From Planctomycetota bacterium (GTDB taxonomy: Bacteria > Planctomycetota > SZUA-567 > H5-PLA8): a stretch of 64,000 nt of DNA. The translations under genes and the position numbers were made by a program. This document shows, one piece after another, positions 16,101 through 25,162 of this stretch (positions within the stretch are counted from its first letter, which is position 1; each line of letters starts with the position of its first letter). The stretch lies in NCBI GenBank assembly GCA_027493525.1, contig JAOSKN010000003.1, forward strand, positions 1,860,001 to 1,924,000, given 5' to 3'. The notes under the pieces were generated by a model that searched no databases, was not told where the DNA came from, and was given only the letters and a program-made list of their open reading frames with translations.

Positions 16101-16951
16101 GAGGCCTCCTTCTCCAGCGGCGCGACGCTCACCGGCGGCGCGTCCACCAGCAGGTCCTCGACCTGACCGTACATCTTCTGCTGCTGCTGGATCCATTGCG
16201 CGGTCCCGTCAAGCCGCGCGGCGACTTCGTCGATGCGGCTGGAAACCGTGTCCGGATCGGCGCTCAGGAGCGCCTGCTCGCGAATCAGTTCCGCCTGCTC
16301 CTCGACGCGCGTGAGTTCCGCGTCGAGGAAGCTGAGCTTCTCCTGGGCCTCGGCGCGCTTGGCGACGCGGGCCTGCAGGATCTCCTTCTGGCTCGCGTAG
16401 CTCTTGCGCAGGTTCTCGGAGAGCCCGTCGTCTTTTAATTTCTCCTCGAGTTCGACGATGCGCGCCTGGAGCCCCTCGCCGTCCTCGTCGTCGCCCAGGA
16501 TGCCCTGCCGGATCTGGCCGCGCGTCAGCAGCAGGCGCAGGTAGATCCACAGCAGCCGGCCCAGGCCCTCGCCCTGCGTCTGCAGCGTGGTCTCCGAAGG
16601 CCCCGCGCCTCCATAGGCCTGTTGCAGGATCGTCTGGCAGCGCCGCTCCAGGCGCCGGTAGAGCGACCGGTCGTCGGCGTCGAGCCGGTCCATCAGTTTC
16701 TCCTGCTTGGCCTCCCAGACCTTGCGCGCCCGGGCCAGGAACTCGGCGTCCACGACGCGGCGGAAACGCTTGTTCGAAACCAGCGTGTACAAGTATCCAA
16801 TTTCCAGGCCCGCCCCAAGCACCCAGAAGCCGGGGTTGACGAGGCCGAGCAGGCCGCAGGCCGCCAGCCCAACCCAGTTCGGCGGGAGGAACATGCCCAG
16901 CGGCCGCGCGCTGAAGGCCGATTTGACGTAGTCCCAGAAGGCCGGTTTCAT
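16097..16951 (-). CDS. Membrane protein with long coiled coil, function unknown
   Basis: A 284-residue protein. Residues about 20-58 hold two closely spaced hydrophobic segments (FLPPNWVGLAACGLLGLV, FWVLGAGLEIGYLYTLV) forming a probable membrane hairpin. The remainder is charged and helical, with coiled-coil stretches near residues 155-250 (VELEEKLKDDGLSENLRK, KLSFLDAELTRVEEQAEL) and a short C-terminal tail. This is a membrane platform suited to recruiting PspA or the AAA ATPase to the inner face. No family was recognised. It overlaps the AAA ATPase start (ATGA), so the two are probably made in fixed ratio. Confidence 0.8.
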   Translation of the reverse strand: MKPAFWDYVKSAFSARPLGMFLPPNWVGLAACGLLGLVNPGFWVLGAGLEIGYLYTLVSNKRFRRVVDAEFLARARKVWEAKQEKLMDRLDADDRSLYRRLERRCQTILQQAYGGAGPSETTLQTQGEGLGRLLWIYLRLLLTRGQIRQGILGDDEDGEGLQARIVELEEKLKDDGLSENLRKSYASQKEILQARVAKRAEAQEKLSFLDAELTRVEEQAELIREQALLSADPDTVSSRIDEVAARLDGTAQWIQQQQKMYGQVEDLLVDAPPVSVAPLEKEAS

Positions 16952-17033
16952 CGGCTCGCCAGTCTACCGCCCGGTCGCCGAAAATCACGCGCGGTCGGCT
17001 TGCCGGCGGGGCTGCCGCTCCGCGCCTATGAGC

Positions 17034-17870
17034 CTACTTTGCGCTTCCGCCCGGTTTGCTTTCGCCGATCCGGAGGAAGGCCTCGGTGACGACGCGCACC
17101 GCCTCCTTGAACTGCGGGCGCTCCTGGGCGTCCAGGGGCGGCAAGTCGTCGTTCGGCGGAATGGATTCGCGGATATCGTAGGCGATCTGCCCGGGCGCCT
17201 GGGTGAAGATCCAGACATGCTCGCCCAGGTAGACGGCCTCCGTGACGCTGTGCGTGATGCAGAGAATCGTCGGCTGCACGCGCTTCCAGAGCTTGATCAC
17301 GAGATGCTGCATTTCCAGGCGCGTCGGTTCGTCGAGCGCCGAGAAGGGTTCGTCCATCAGCAGGATGCGCGGCTCCATCGCCAGCGAACGGGCGATCGCG
17401 ACGCGCTGGCGCTGCCCGCCGGAGAGCTGGTTGGGGTACTTGCGCTCGTGTCCTTCCAAGCCGGTCGCTTGGATCAATTCCCGCGCGCGGTCCTCGCGGT
17501 CCTTGCCGCTCAGCCCCATCTTGCGCCCGTTGATCTTCATCCCGAACATGACGTTCTGGAGCACGGTCAGGTGCGGAAAGCTGCTGTACTCCTGAAAGAT
17601 CATGCCCCGGTCGCGCCCCGGGCCGCGCACGACCTCGCCCTTCACCCGCACTTCGCCCGAGGTGGGCTTCTGGAACCCGGCGATCAGGTTGAGCAGCGTG
17701 GACTTGCCGCAGCCGGAGGGTCCGATGATGCTGATGAACTCCCCGTGGCCGGGCTTGTCCTCGACGCACAGGTTGATGTCGTGGATCGCGGTGAAGTCGC
17801 CGAACTTCACGGTCACGCCGCGGCATTCGACCACCGGCAGGGCCGCATCGCTTCTGGGCAGTCCGATCAT
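17034..17870 (-). CDS. ABC transporter ATPase (TauB/SsuB/NrtD type)
   Basis: A 278-residue nucleotide-binding subunit. Seen: Walker A GPSGCGKST, Q-loop MIFQEYSSFPHLT, signature LSGGQRQR, Walker B ILLMDEPFSALDE and switch His in THSVTEA. It belongs with nitrate/sulfonate/taurine importers. I set the start at ATG 17870, which overlaps the permease stop (ATGA); the open frame upstream is permease DNA in another frame. The substrate-binding partner is probably the OmpA-fused protein at 10708-12477 in the same gene set. Confidence 0.92.
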   Translation of the reverse strand: MIGLPRSDAALPVVECRGVTVKFGDFTAIHDINLCVEDKPGHGEFISIIGPSGCGKSTLLNLIAGFQKPTSGEVRVKGEVVRGPGRDRGMIFQEYSSFPHLTVLQNVMFGMKINGRKMGLSGKDREDRARELIQATGLEGHERKYPNQLSGGQRQRVAIARSLAMEPRILLMDEPFSALDEPTRLEMQHLVIKLWKRVQPTILCITHSVTEAVYLGEHVWIFTQAPGQIAYDIRESIPPNDDLPPLDAQERPQFKEAVRVVTEAFLRIGESKPGGSAK

Positions 17871-18676
17871 GCCTCGGCCCTCCCGCGCTTGCCGAAGAGC
17901 AGCCGGCCGCCATGGTCCCAGGCCAGGTCCACGACCCAGGCGATGACCGTGATCAGCACGATGATCAGGTAGATGTGCTCGCGCGGCTGGCGGCGGCGCG
18001 AGACTTCCACCAGCGCGCCGAGCCCGCCTTCCAGCACGAAGACTTCCGCCAGCACCAGGTAGGTCCAGCCCACGCCGAAGGCCAGGCGCATCGCGTACCA
18101 GATATCGGGGAGCGCCACCGGGACCAGCACGTTCCAGATCGCCTGCCAGCGGGTCGCTCCGAGCGTGTAAGCGGTGCGCAGATAGACTTCCGGCACCGCG
18201 TCGATGGCCTTCACGATCAGCGGGAGCAGAAAGATCGCGAAGGCCAGCGCCAGGAAGGCGACGCGCATCTTCTCGCCGGTCCCGAACCAGGCCACCGTCA
18301 ACGGCAGCAGGGTCGCGATGGGCACGTAGCCGCTGGCGGTCATGGCGGGGTTGAACATCGCGCGAATGCTGCCGAAGGCCCCCATCAGCACGCCCAGCGG
18401 CAGGACCAGCCCCACCGCGATGCCGTAGGCGATGCCGACGCGGCGGAAGCTGAGCCAGGTGTTGGTCAGGATGTCCCGGTCGCGCAGCGCGGGGACGGTC
18501 TCCCAGACCTCGGCGGGGCTGGGCAGGATCACCGGATGGACCCGCCGCTCCTCCACTTCCCCTACGGTCATGTAGTGCCAGACGCCGAAGAGGATCGCGA
18601 CGGGGACCAGGCCCAGGATGAACCGCGCCCACTGCGGCGGCTGGCCTCGAATCTTCGCGAACCAGCCTTCGTTCAT
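17867..18676 (-). CDS. ABC transporter permease (TauC/SsuC type)
   Basis: A 269-residue inner-membrane permease with about six hydrophobic segments. The EAA-loop region reads LRTAYTLGATRWQAIWNVLVPVALPDI with the typical Gly three residues on. It belongs with sulfonate/nitrate/taurine importers. The stop overlaps the ATPase start. GAGGG lies just before the ATG. A 202-bp gap separates it from the upstream TPR gene, so a promoter could lie there. Confidence 0.92.
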   Translation of the reverse strand: MNEGWFAKIRGQPPQWARFILGLVPVAILFGVWHYMTVGEVEERRVHPVILPSPAEVWETVPALRDRDILTNTWLSFRRVGIAYGIAVGLVLPLGVLMGAFGSIRAMFNPAMTASGYVPIATLLPLTVAWFGTGEKMRVAFLALAFAIFLLPLIVKAIDAVPEVYLRTAYTLGATRWQAIWNVLVPVALPDIWYAMRLAFGVGWTYLVLAEVFVLEGGLGALVEVSRRRQPREHIYLIIVLITVIAWVVDLAWDHGGRLLFGKRGRAEA

Positions 18677-18878
18677 GAACGGCCCTCGGTCGAGTTCTTT
18701 CTACCCCTGGAGGCATGGCGGCACGGATCGAACGTGCTCGGCACGGGACGGCCCGGCCGGAGCGCCAAGCCCGTCTTCCTCCGCCCTCGCGCCCGCTTCC
18801 TCCCGGCCTCCAGCTTCACCCTTCCCGCGCGCGCCTTTCAAGCCAAGGTCTAAAATCCGAATCCCATGTCGCCGCGGC

Positions 18879-20311
18879 CTACTTCTCAAGATTCAGCTCG
18901 CCCACCTTCCCTTGTTGTTCGTAAAGCTGAATCAAGGCGCGGTTGGCGCGGGCCTTGACGCCCTTGTCCTCCTTGAACTGTTCCAGGATCGCGCGGAGTT
19001 GCTGCTCGGCCTTGTCGTAGTTCTTGGCCTGTTTGGCCATGTCGGCCACGCGCAGGAGATAGTCGGCGCGCTGGGCGGGCGCCTTGGCCTGCTCGGCGAG
19101 CTTGAGGTAGATCGACTCGGCCTCCTCCGGCATCTGCGCCTGCATGTAGAAGCTCGAGAGCATCGTCAAGGTGGCCGTATTGGCGTCCTTGGTATCCATA
19201 TGCTCCTTGACCAGCGCCACGCCCTCGTCCTTGCGGTCGGCGCGCGCGAGCATCAAACCGGCCTTGTAGGCGTAACGGGAGGCCACCTGCGGATCGGCCC
19301 CGGCGAGCATCTGCTTGTAGAGTTCCAGCGCCTTGTCGATCTGCTGGTTGGCCTGGTACACGGCAGCGAGGCGGTCTTTCAGTTCCTTGTCTTCGGGCTG
19401 CAGCGCGACCAGCTTTTCCAGCGCCTCGGCGGCCTTGACGTTGTCGCGCTGGGCGGAGGTGTAGATGCGCGAGAGCCGGTCCAGCGCGGCGGCGTCCTTG
19501 GGATCCTTCGCCAGCCGCTCGTCGCACTCCTTGATCACCGTCTCCAGCCGCCCGGGCTGCTTCTGCCAGACCGTCAGCAGCCGGTCCTCGGCCATGCGCT
19601 TGACCCACTCCAGGTTCTGGCCGCCCTCGGCGGGCTTAAGTTCGCTCAACTCCACCAACAGCTTCTCCGCCTTCTCGTGCTCTTCCAGTTTCTGGTAGAG
19701 GTTCGCCAGGCGCATCCCGTAGTTGGCCTTTTGGGCCGGGTCGGCCTCCGCGGCCATCACCTTCTCGTACAACTCCATCGAGCCTTTCCAGTCCTGCATC
19801 CGTTCGAGCACGCCCGCGAGCTTGGAGAAGGCCTGGCTCTTGTCCTGCTCGGTCTTCGCGCCCTCCACGGCGCGCTTAAGCAGAGCCTCGGCCCGTTCCA
19901 GCGCGTTGTAACGCTGGTGGATGTCGGCGAGATCCATCAGGTAGTGCGAGTTCGTCTCGTTCAGGACGTCCTCGGGCAGCGGGGGCACCTGCCGGCCTTC
20001 GGGCTTCGGCCCAGGGACCGGGGCCGGCTGCCCCGGTTCGGGTCCCGGTCCCGGCTGCTGAGGCGTCAACAGCCGCGGCGGCCGTGGATGCTTGGGAGGT
20101 TTGGGCGGCGTCACCTGCGGCGCCGGATCTTCCTTCGCGGGCGGGGGCGGCGGATCTTCCTTAGCCGGCGCGGGCGGCGTTTCCTGCGCGGGGGCGGCGT
20201 TTCGGGGGCCGGAGGCGGGGGGTCCTCGCCCGCGAAACTCGCCCAACCCAGCGTCCCCGCCAGCATGGCGGCCGCCATAGCCTTAAGGTGCTTCGCTCCC
20301 GAAACCGACAT
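18879..20311 (-). CDS. Exported TPR-repeat protein (apparent 1-bp frameshift)
   Basis: As read, one frame gives a signal peptide (MSVSGAKHLKAMAAAMLAG... with AFA-like cleavage region) starting at ATG 20311 behind a perfect GAGGAGG. A second frame gives the rest: a proline-rich linker, then tetratricopeptide-like helices over about 350 residues (SHYLMDLADIHQRYNALERA, ANYGMRLANLYQKLEEHEKA). Both frames read the same Pro-rich type of sequence, and adding one G to the G5 run at 20190-20194 joins them into 477 residues. Likely a periplasmic scaffold. It is first in the same-strand set with the ABC, AAA and PspA genes. The frameshift may be a sequencing error. Confidence 0.82.
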
Positions 20312-20574
20312 GGAACCGATCCTCCTCAAATGGACCGCGGGCGCCAGCGTTCCAGAACCCGGGCAATGTTGGTAGAGATAACAGCTTCTCCTACCTAGTC
20401 GAATTCGTCCTGAAAGCAAGCGCCCTGAGCGGTTGCCGGGCCTTCAAACGCATGCGCTGCCTGGAGGACGTCCGGGAGTAAACCCCTGCTTCCCGAAGCT
20501 GCCTTTGATCCCGAACCCCCAAAGCATCAGAATAGGATGCGTCGGTTCGCCACCCTTCAACCTGGAGCCGTACC

Positions 20575-21324
20575 ATGCCCGCGACCTTGTCCGTCCTCGT
20601 CACCGGTTCCGGCGGACGCGTCGGGCGGGCGGTCTGCGCGGAGCTGCTTCGGCGCGGCCACCGCGTGCGCGGCTTCGACCTCCGTCCCACCCCGGGCCTC
20701 GACGACGCGCGGACCGGCGATCTCAAGGACGTCAAAGCCTTGCGCGAAGCGGCCGAAGGCATGACGGGGCTGGTGCACCTCGCCGCCGTCCCCGACGACG
20801 CGGACTTCATGAGTCTGCTGCTCCCGAACAACGTCGTGGGGCTCTTCAACGTCATGGAGGCCGCGCGGGAGGCAGGGATCGGGCGCGTCGTCCTGGCCAG
20901 CACCGGGCAGATGGTCAGCGGGCACGAAGGTCCCTGGCCCGTGACGCCCGAGATGCCCGGCACGCCGACGAACTGGTATGCCTCCACCAAGGCCCTGGCC
21001 GAGGCCGCCGGCTGCCAGTACGCGCGCCGCCATGGGATGAAGGTCGTCGCGCTGCGCCTGGGCTGGTGCCCGCGCGACCAGAGCCACATCGACCAGATCA
21101 AGAAGGGCATCTTCGGACAGGACATCTACCTCAGTTCCCGCGACGCCGGGCGCCTCTTCGCCTGCGCGCTGGAGACGCAGGTCGAGTTCAAGTACGCCTG
21201 CTGCTTCGGGACGAGCAAGCCCATCGAGAAGCCGCGCTTCTGCATCGAGTCGGCGAAGCGGCTGCTGGGCTACGAGCCGCAGGATCGCTGGCCGCAGGGC
21301 GCGGAAGAAGCGGGGAAGGTGTGA
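20575..21324 (+). CDS. NAD(P)-dependent sugar epimerase/dehydrogenase (extended SDR)
   Basis: A 249-residue Rossmann enzyme. Seen: nucleotide-binding TGSGGRVGRAV (GxxGxxG) near residue 10, HLAA after beta-4, and catalytic YASTK (Tyr and Lys of YxxxK). The short C-terminal substrate domain and size resemble uronate dehydrogenases or small nucleotide-sugar epimerases. No signal peptide. It is divergent from the TPR gene across a 263-bp gap with no other gene. Substrate cannot be told from sequence alone. Confidence 0.85.
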   Translation: MPATLSVLVTGSGGRVGRAVCAELLRRGHRVRGFDLRPTPGLDDARTGDLKDVKALREAAEGMTGLVHLAAVPDDADFMSLLLPNNVVGLFNVMEAAREAGIGRVVLASTGQMVSGHEGPWPVTPEMPGTPTNWYASTKALAEAAGCQYARRHGMKVVALRLGWCPRDQSHIDQIKKGIFGQDIYLSSRDAGRLFACALETQVEFKYACCFGTSKPIEKPRFCIESAKRLLGYEPQDRWPQGAEEAGKV

Positions 21325-21352
21325 TGGGATTGAGCGCGGACGCCGCGCATCC

Positions 21353-21664
21353 CTATCCAAACCCCAGCAGGTTCGCCTGCAGCTTGCCTTCGAAAGTCAT
21401 CTTCTCCTTGTTCCACGGCGGATCGAAGACGAGCTTGGGCGTGACGATCTCGACGCCGTCCAGTTCGGCCGCGACGGCGATCATCTTGGCGGCGAGTTGG
21501 TCCTGGACGGGGCAGGCGGGGTTGGTGAGCGTGAAGACGATCTCGTAATCGCCGGGCGCGGCTTCCTTGACCTCGTAGATCAGCCCCAGGTCCACGATAT
21601 TGATCGGGATCTCGGGGTCGTAGATCTCCTTGAGCTTCTCGCGGACTTCGGCGGCGGTGGGCAT
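21353..21664 (-). CDS. MIP18/DUF59-family Fe-S assembly protein (SufT-like)
   Basis: A 103-residue MIP18-family protein: KLKEIYDPEIPINIVDLGLIYEV at the N-terminus and ACPVQDQL with the conserved Cys, then WNKEKMT. Members (SufT, PaaD C-terminal type) assist Fe-S cluster maturation. Its ATG abuts the stop codon of the upstream gene (TAA-ATG), so they are probably co-transcribed. SufS and a Rieske protein on the same strand within 3.5 kb fit a role in Fe-S biogenesis. Confidence 0.88.
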   Translation of the reverse strand: MPTAAEVREKLKEIYDPEIPINIVDLGLIYEVKEAAPGDYEIVFTLTNPACPVQDQLAAKMIAVAAELDGVEIVTPKLVFDPPWNKEKMTFEGKLQANLLGFG

Positions 21665-22990
21665 TTACTCACCGGGGGTATTTGTCTTGAGGGAAGCCTT
21701 CGAGTCTGCGTCTTTCGGAAGAGCAGTCTTAATCTCCCAATGGTCTACCTTATTTTCCTTCATGACCATTTCCAGAACGAAACCACTTCCATCATCGGCT
21801 TTGATTTCCAAAGTTGACGGGATATTTCGCCCACCTCGGCCCCTCATGAATCCCGACTTCCCCGTCATAGAACGAAGATGGTTGATTTCAGCCTGTGTCA
21901 TTCCCTGCTTTATTCGGTCCGCAATCCACTTTACGTCTTCCTGGGTCATGATCATCTGCGGATGACCGGGAATGTCAGGTACCGGAAAGGTAACTTCAAT
22001 TTCATGCAAGCGCTTCTTGGTACCTCGATGCCAGTAAGTCGTAGAGATCACTTTGCAGGGAACCCCAATGGCCTCCTCGATGCCACGGCCCAAGATTGCC
22101 TCGGGATCGGCGAGCGCGGCCGATAGCCGCTCCGGCATGATGCCGCGAAACTCGGCGTACGGCTCAAACGTTACAACCCATTGTGGATCCTTCTCGAGCT
22201 TAAGCGCTTCGCCCTTGAACTCGGCGAGTCTTACTATACTTTTCACGCGCGCTGCATAGTCAGCGCCTTTCAATACCCCTACATTATCCGTGATCCATTC
22301 CTTCACTTCCTTCTCCATGGGATGACATAGGTTCCACGTCACAAGCCGCAAGCGATGGTCGTAGAGCATTCGCAGCGAGACGCCCGAACCATCTGAACTC
22401 GGCATGACTTCATGAGTCCCGAGGCCCATTTCGCTAGCCGTCCCGATACCCACCCATTCAACTTTGGGTGCAACGGTTGCAGTTAGGGCTCTTACCTCTT
22501 CCTGGGTCAGGCCCTGCTTCAATTGTGCAGCCAAGGCCAATAGATTCTCCTGCGATAGCACTCGTGGGCTGTCCTTGCGTTCGAACGTCGCGGCTTCCCA
22601 TTCGCCGGTCAGCAGATTCGGTCCCGGCTTGATCGTCCAGAGCCAACCCTTGTTCTCGCCAAGTGGCAGCCCGGTGAAAACAAATGTGCGCCCGATCAGC
22701 ACCTCCGCCTTGGCGCCAAAGCGATTTTCGATATCGTGGATACCAAAAGCCAAGGCTTCTCCCGGCTCGCCCGGGGCCACGCCAACTTCTTCCGCCTCAA
22801 TCACCCATTTCGGCTGGGGATCCACGGAAATCAATGCGCCGTGGTAATCGTCGCGAGAACGGATCTGTTTCACCTTGGCATAGATGACCTCTGCCGGTCT
22901 GGCTGGCGACATTTCTTCGCCGGAAGACGCAGACATGGAAAGCAATGTCGAAAGGGCCGCTACGAGCAGGACCTTGGCACGAAAACGCAT
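21665..22990 (-). CDS. Exported protein with two BamE/SmpA-like motifs, function unknown
   Basis: A 441-residue protein with an N-terminal signal peptide (MRFRAKVLLVAALSTLLSMSAS). I chose ATG 22990 over the longer open frame because it begins the signal peptide and has GAGG upstream. Two segments, about residues 145-215 and 360-430, share the pattern (I/L)KQG(L/M)TQxE(V/I)xxLxxxTG...GSGxxLxM, which resembles the BamE/SmpA-OmlA fold, so it may be an internal duplication. No cysteine lipobox is seen. Base composition is visibly lower in GC than its neighbours. It directly precedes the SufT-like gene. Confidence 0.75.
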   Translation of the reverse strand: MRFRAKVLLVAALSTLLSMSASSGEEMSPARPAEVIYAKVKQIRSRDDYHGALISVDPQPKWVIEAEEVGVAPGEPGEALAFGIHDIENRFGAKAEVLIGRTFVFTGLPLGENKGWLWTIKPGPNLLTGEWEAATFERKDSPRVLSQENLLALAAQLKQGLTQEEVRALTATVAPKVEWVGIGTASEMGLGTHEVMPSSDGSGVSLRMLYDHRLRLVTWNLCHPMEKEVKEWITDNVGVLKGADYAARVKSIVRLAEFKGEALKLEKDPQWVVTFEPYAEFRGIMPERLSAALADPEAILGRGIEEAIGVPCKVISTTYWHRGTKKRLHEIEVTFPVPDIPGHPQMIMTQEDVKWIADRIKQGMTQAEINHLRSMTGKSGFMRGRGGRNIPSTLEIKADDGSGFVLEMVMKENKVDHWEIKTALPKDADSKASLKTNTPGE

Positions 22991-23022
22991 AGCAATAAAC
23001 CTCGGCCATGGGCGTGCTTGAT

Positions 23023-23295
23023 TCACAGTGCCTCGAACGTCACGACCTTGCTCTCGTCCGTCAGCGGCGCGGCGTCCCAGACGATGCGCAGCGCCGCCGA
23101 ACCGTCGCTGGCGCGGAAGGTCTCCTCGCGCTGCTCGTCGATGCGCGTGATCGCCCACTGCCCCACCGGCTTGATCATCTGCCGCGCCGCGTTCAACTCC
23201 CCGCGCCGCATCCCCGCGTAGACGCGCCCGAAGAGGCTCCGCACGTCGTCGGCGGTCACCGTAAGGGAGGCGCGCAGGGCGTCGGGATCGGGCAT
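23023..23295 (-). CDS. Small uncharacterised protein
   Basis: A 90-residue soluble protein with DVRSLFGRVYAGMRRGELN and GQWAITRIDEQREETF. No signal peptide, metal ligands or membrane segment are seen, and no family was recognised. It starts 32 bp before the exported BamE-like gene on the same strand. Codon use is ordinary for the high-GC neighbours. Confidence 0.6.
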   Translation of the reverse strand: MPDPDALRASLTVTADDVRSLFGRVYAGMRRGELNAARQMIKPVGQWAITRIDEQREETFRASDGSAALRIVWDAAPLTDESKVVTFEAL

Positions 23296-23362
23296 GGGTC
23301 CTCGGCTCAGGCGACCGCGACAAACGCGACAAGATTACGTCAGGGCTAAACCAAGGCTCTCA

Positions 23363-23383
23363 AAAACGCAAAACGTGAAACGT
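23363..23383. repeat. Heptamer repeat (GAAACGT family)
   Basis: Units AAAACGC, AAAACGT and GAAACGT lie 41 bp 3' of the sufS stop codon. The same family forms the long array at 49873-49942. Confidence 0.75.
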
Positions 23384-23424
23384 AAGGATCGGATCCGAAG
23401 CGGCAACATCCGACTTCTTGCGTT

Positions 23425-24705
23425 TCAGGCAAAATACTTCCGCACCTTCTCCAACCCTCGCGCCAGCGCGTCGATCTCGTCCTGGTGCGTATAGACGTAA
23501 AAGCTCGCGCGGGCGCTGGAAGGCGCGCCGAGCCACTCATGCAGCGGCTGCGCGCAGTGATGCCCCGCGCGGACAGCGATCCCTTCGCTGTCGAGCACCT
23601 GCGCGATGTCGTGCGCGTGGATCTGCTCGAGCTCGAACGTCAGCACGCCGGCGCGCTGCGCGGGGTCGGCCGGCCCGAAGATCTTGAGCCCTGCTACTTC
23701 CTTCAGCCGGTTCAGCGCGTACGCGGTCAGATCCTTCTCGTGCGCGCGGACATTGGCCATCCCGAGTTTGCCGAGGTACTCCAGCGCCGCAACGTGCCCC
23801 GCCGTTTGCGCGATCGGCGGCGTGCCGGCCTCGAAACGCAGCGGCGGCGCCTTGTAGGTGCTGCTATCGATACGGACCTCCTCGATCATCTCGCCGCCGC
23901 CGAGGAACGGGTCCATCTGTTCGAGCAGCTTGTACTTGCCGTAGAGCACGCCTAGGCCGGTCGGCCCGAGCATCTTGTGGGCGCTGAAGGCGTAGAAATC
24001 CACGTCCAGGTCGCGCACGTTCACCGGCAGGTGCGGCGCGCCCTGGCAGCCGTCCACGGCGAAGACCGCCCCGGCGGCATGGACTTTCTTGGCGATCTCC
24101 GCGATCGGGTTGATCGTGCCCAGCACGTTGCTGACGTGGGTGAGCGCAACGAGTTTCACCTTGCCCCCGGCGAGGAACCGGTCGAGATCCTCCAGCCGCA
24201 GCGTGCCGTCGGAGTTCAGTTCGATGGCGCGAACCACCACGCCCTTGTCCTTCGCCAGCAGGTGCCACGGAACGAGGTTGCTGTGATGCTCCATCCGCGA
24301 GACGACCACCTCGTCGCCGGCCTTGAGGTGCCGGCGACCCCAGCCGTGCGCGACGAGGTTCAGCGCCTCGGTGGCGTTCTTGGTCCAGACGATCTCGGTG
24401 GGGCGCTCGGCGTGGATGAACCAGCTCGTCCGCGTCCGCGCGCACTCGTAGATCTCCGTGGCGCGCTCGGCCAGCACGTGCAGTCCGCGGTGCACGTTGG
24501 CGTTGCTGGAATGGTAATACTCGTTCAGCGCGTCGATGACCGTATACGGCTTCTGGCTCGTCGCGGCCGAATCGAGATACACGAGGCGCTTGTCGTGGAC
24601 CTTCTGCTTCAGGATCGGAAAGTCCTGCGCGATCTTGCGCCCGTCCAAGGGATGCCGCTCGAGCGCCGGCGCGTCTTTCGCGGTGCGGGATTGGGGACTG
24701 CTCAT
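23425..24705 (-). CDS. sufS: Cysteine desulfurase, SufS/CsdA type
   Basis: A 426-residue class II PLP desulfurase that takes sulfur from cysteine for Fe-S clusters. Seen: LVYLDSAATSQKP, NANVHRG, PLP lysine in FSAHKMLGPTG, and the persulfide-forming cysteine in RAGHHCAQP near the C-terminus. I chose ATG 24705 (GAGG upstream) rather than the 15-codon longer frame. No sufBCD or sufU lies in the window. Neighbours are the Rieske gene upstream and, further on, a SufT-like gene. Confidence 0.94.
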   Translation of the reverse strand: MSSPQSRTAKDAPALERHPLDGRKIAQDFPILKQKVHDKRLVYLDSAATSQKPYTVIDALNEYYHSSNANVHRGLHVLAERATEIYECARTRTSWFIHAERPTEIVWTKNATEALNLVAHGWGRRHLKAGDEVVVSRMEHHSNLVPWHLLAKDKGVVVRAIELNSDGTLRLEDLDRFLAGGKVKLVALTHVSNVLGTINPIAEIAKKVHAAGAVFAVDGCQGAPHLPVNVRDLDVDFYAFSAHKMLGPTGLGVLYGKYKLLEQMDPFLGGGEMIEEVRIDSSTYKAPPLRFEAGTPPIAQTAGHVAALEYLGKLGMANVRAHEKDLTAYALNRLKEVAGLKIFGPADPAQRAGVLTFELEQIHAHDIAQVLDSEGIAVRAGHHCAQPLHEWLGAPSSARASFYVYTHQDEIDALARGLEKVRKYFA

Positions 24706-24769
24706 GGCGGAAACCTCGGGCAAACGGCTTGCTCTAACCACCCAGCCCACAACGATCAGATCTCGAGGC

Positions 24770-24846
24770 TCGGAACCCGGAACCCGGAACCCGGAACTCG
24801 GAACTCGGAACTCGGAACTCGGAACTCGGAACTCGGAACTCGGAAC
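24770..24846. repeat. Eleven-unit heptamer repeat (TCGGAAC/CCGGAAC)
   Basis: Eleven perfect-phase 7-bp units: one TCGGAAC, three CCGGAAC, then seven TCGGAAC. The array ends four bases 3' of the Rieske gene stop and lies between it and sufS. The same family recurs at 40193-40220. Confidence 0.95.
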
Positions 24847-24850
24847 TGAA

Positions 24851-25162
24851 CTACACCTCGATCTCGACGTCCTCGCCGCTTACGCGGACGGGGTAGGTCT
24901 TGACCGGATCGAAGGCCGGCGGGGTTTTAGCCTCGCCGGTCTTCAGGTCGAACTCCGCGCCGTGCCAGGGACAGGCGACGCGGCAGTCCTCGGTAAGCCA
25001 GCCGTCGGCCAGCGAAGCTTCCGCGTGCGTGCAGAGGTCGTCGACGGCATAGAACTGACCGGCCGCGAGGAAGATCGCGATCGCCTTACCGCCGACGACG
25101 ACGCACTTCCCCTGTCCGTCTTTCAGGTCCACCTTCTTCAACACCTTCTGGTACTCGGCCAT
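24851..25162 (-). CDS. Rieske-type ferredoxin
   Basis: A 103-residue soluble [2Fe-2S] protein. Seen: the two Rieske ligand motifs CTHAEASL and CPWHGAEF. Length and lack of membrane anchor match BphF/NirD-like small ferredoxins. The ATG at 25162 (MAEYQKVLKK) has AGAGGG upstream; the frame extends 18 codons further but without family sequence. It is upstream of sufS on the same strand. It may feed electrons to an oxygenase; the PhyH genes here are too distant to claim a link. Confidence 0.9.
   Translation of the reverse strand: MAEYQKVLKKVDLKDGQGKCVVVGGKAIAIFLAAGQFYAVDDLCTHAEASLADGWLTEDCRVACPWHGAEFDLKTGEAKTPPAFDPVKTYPVRVSGEDVEIEV

Noticed and set aside
24770..24846. Heptamer array as a CRISPR
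   Set aside because: The unit is 7 bp with no spacers; there are no cas genes.
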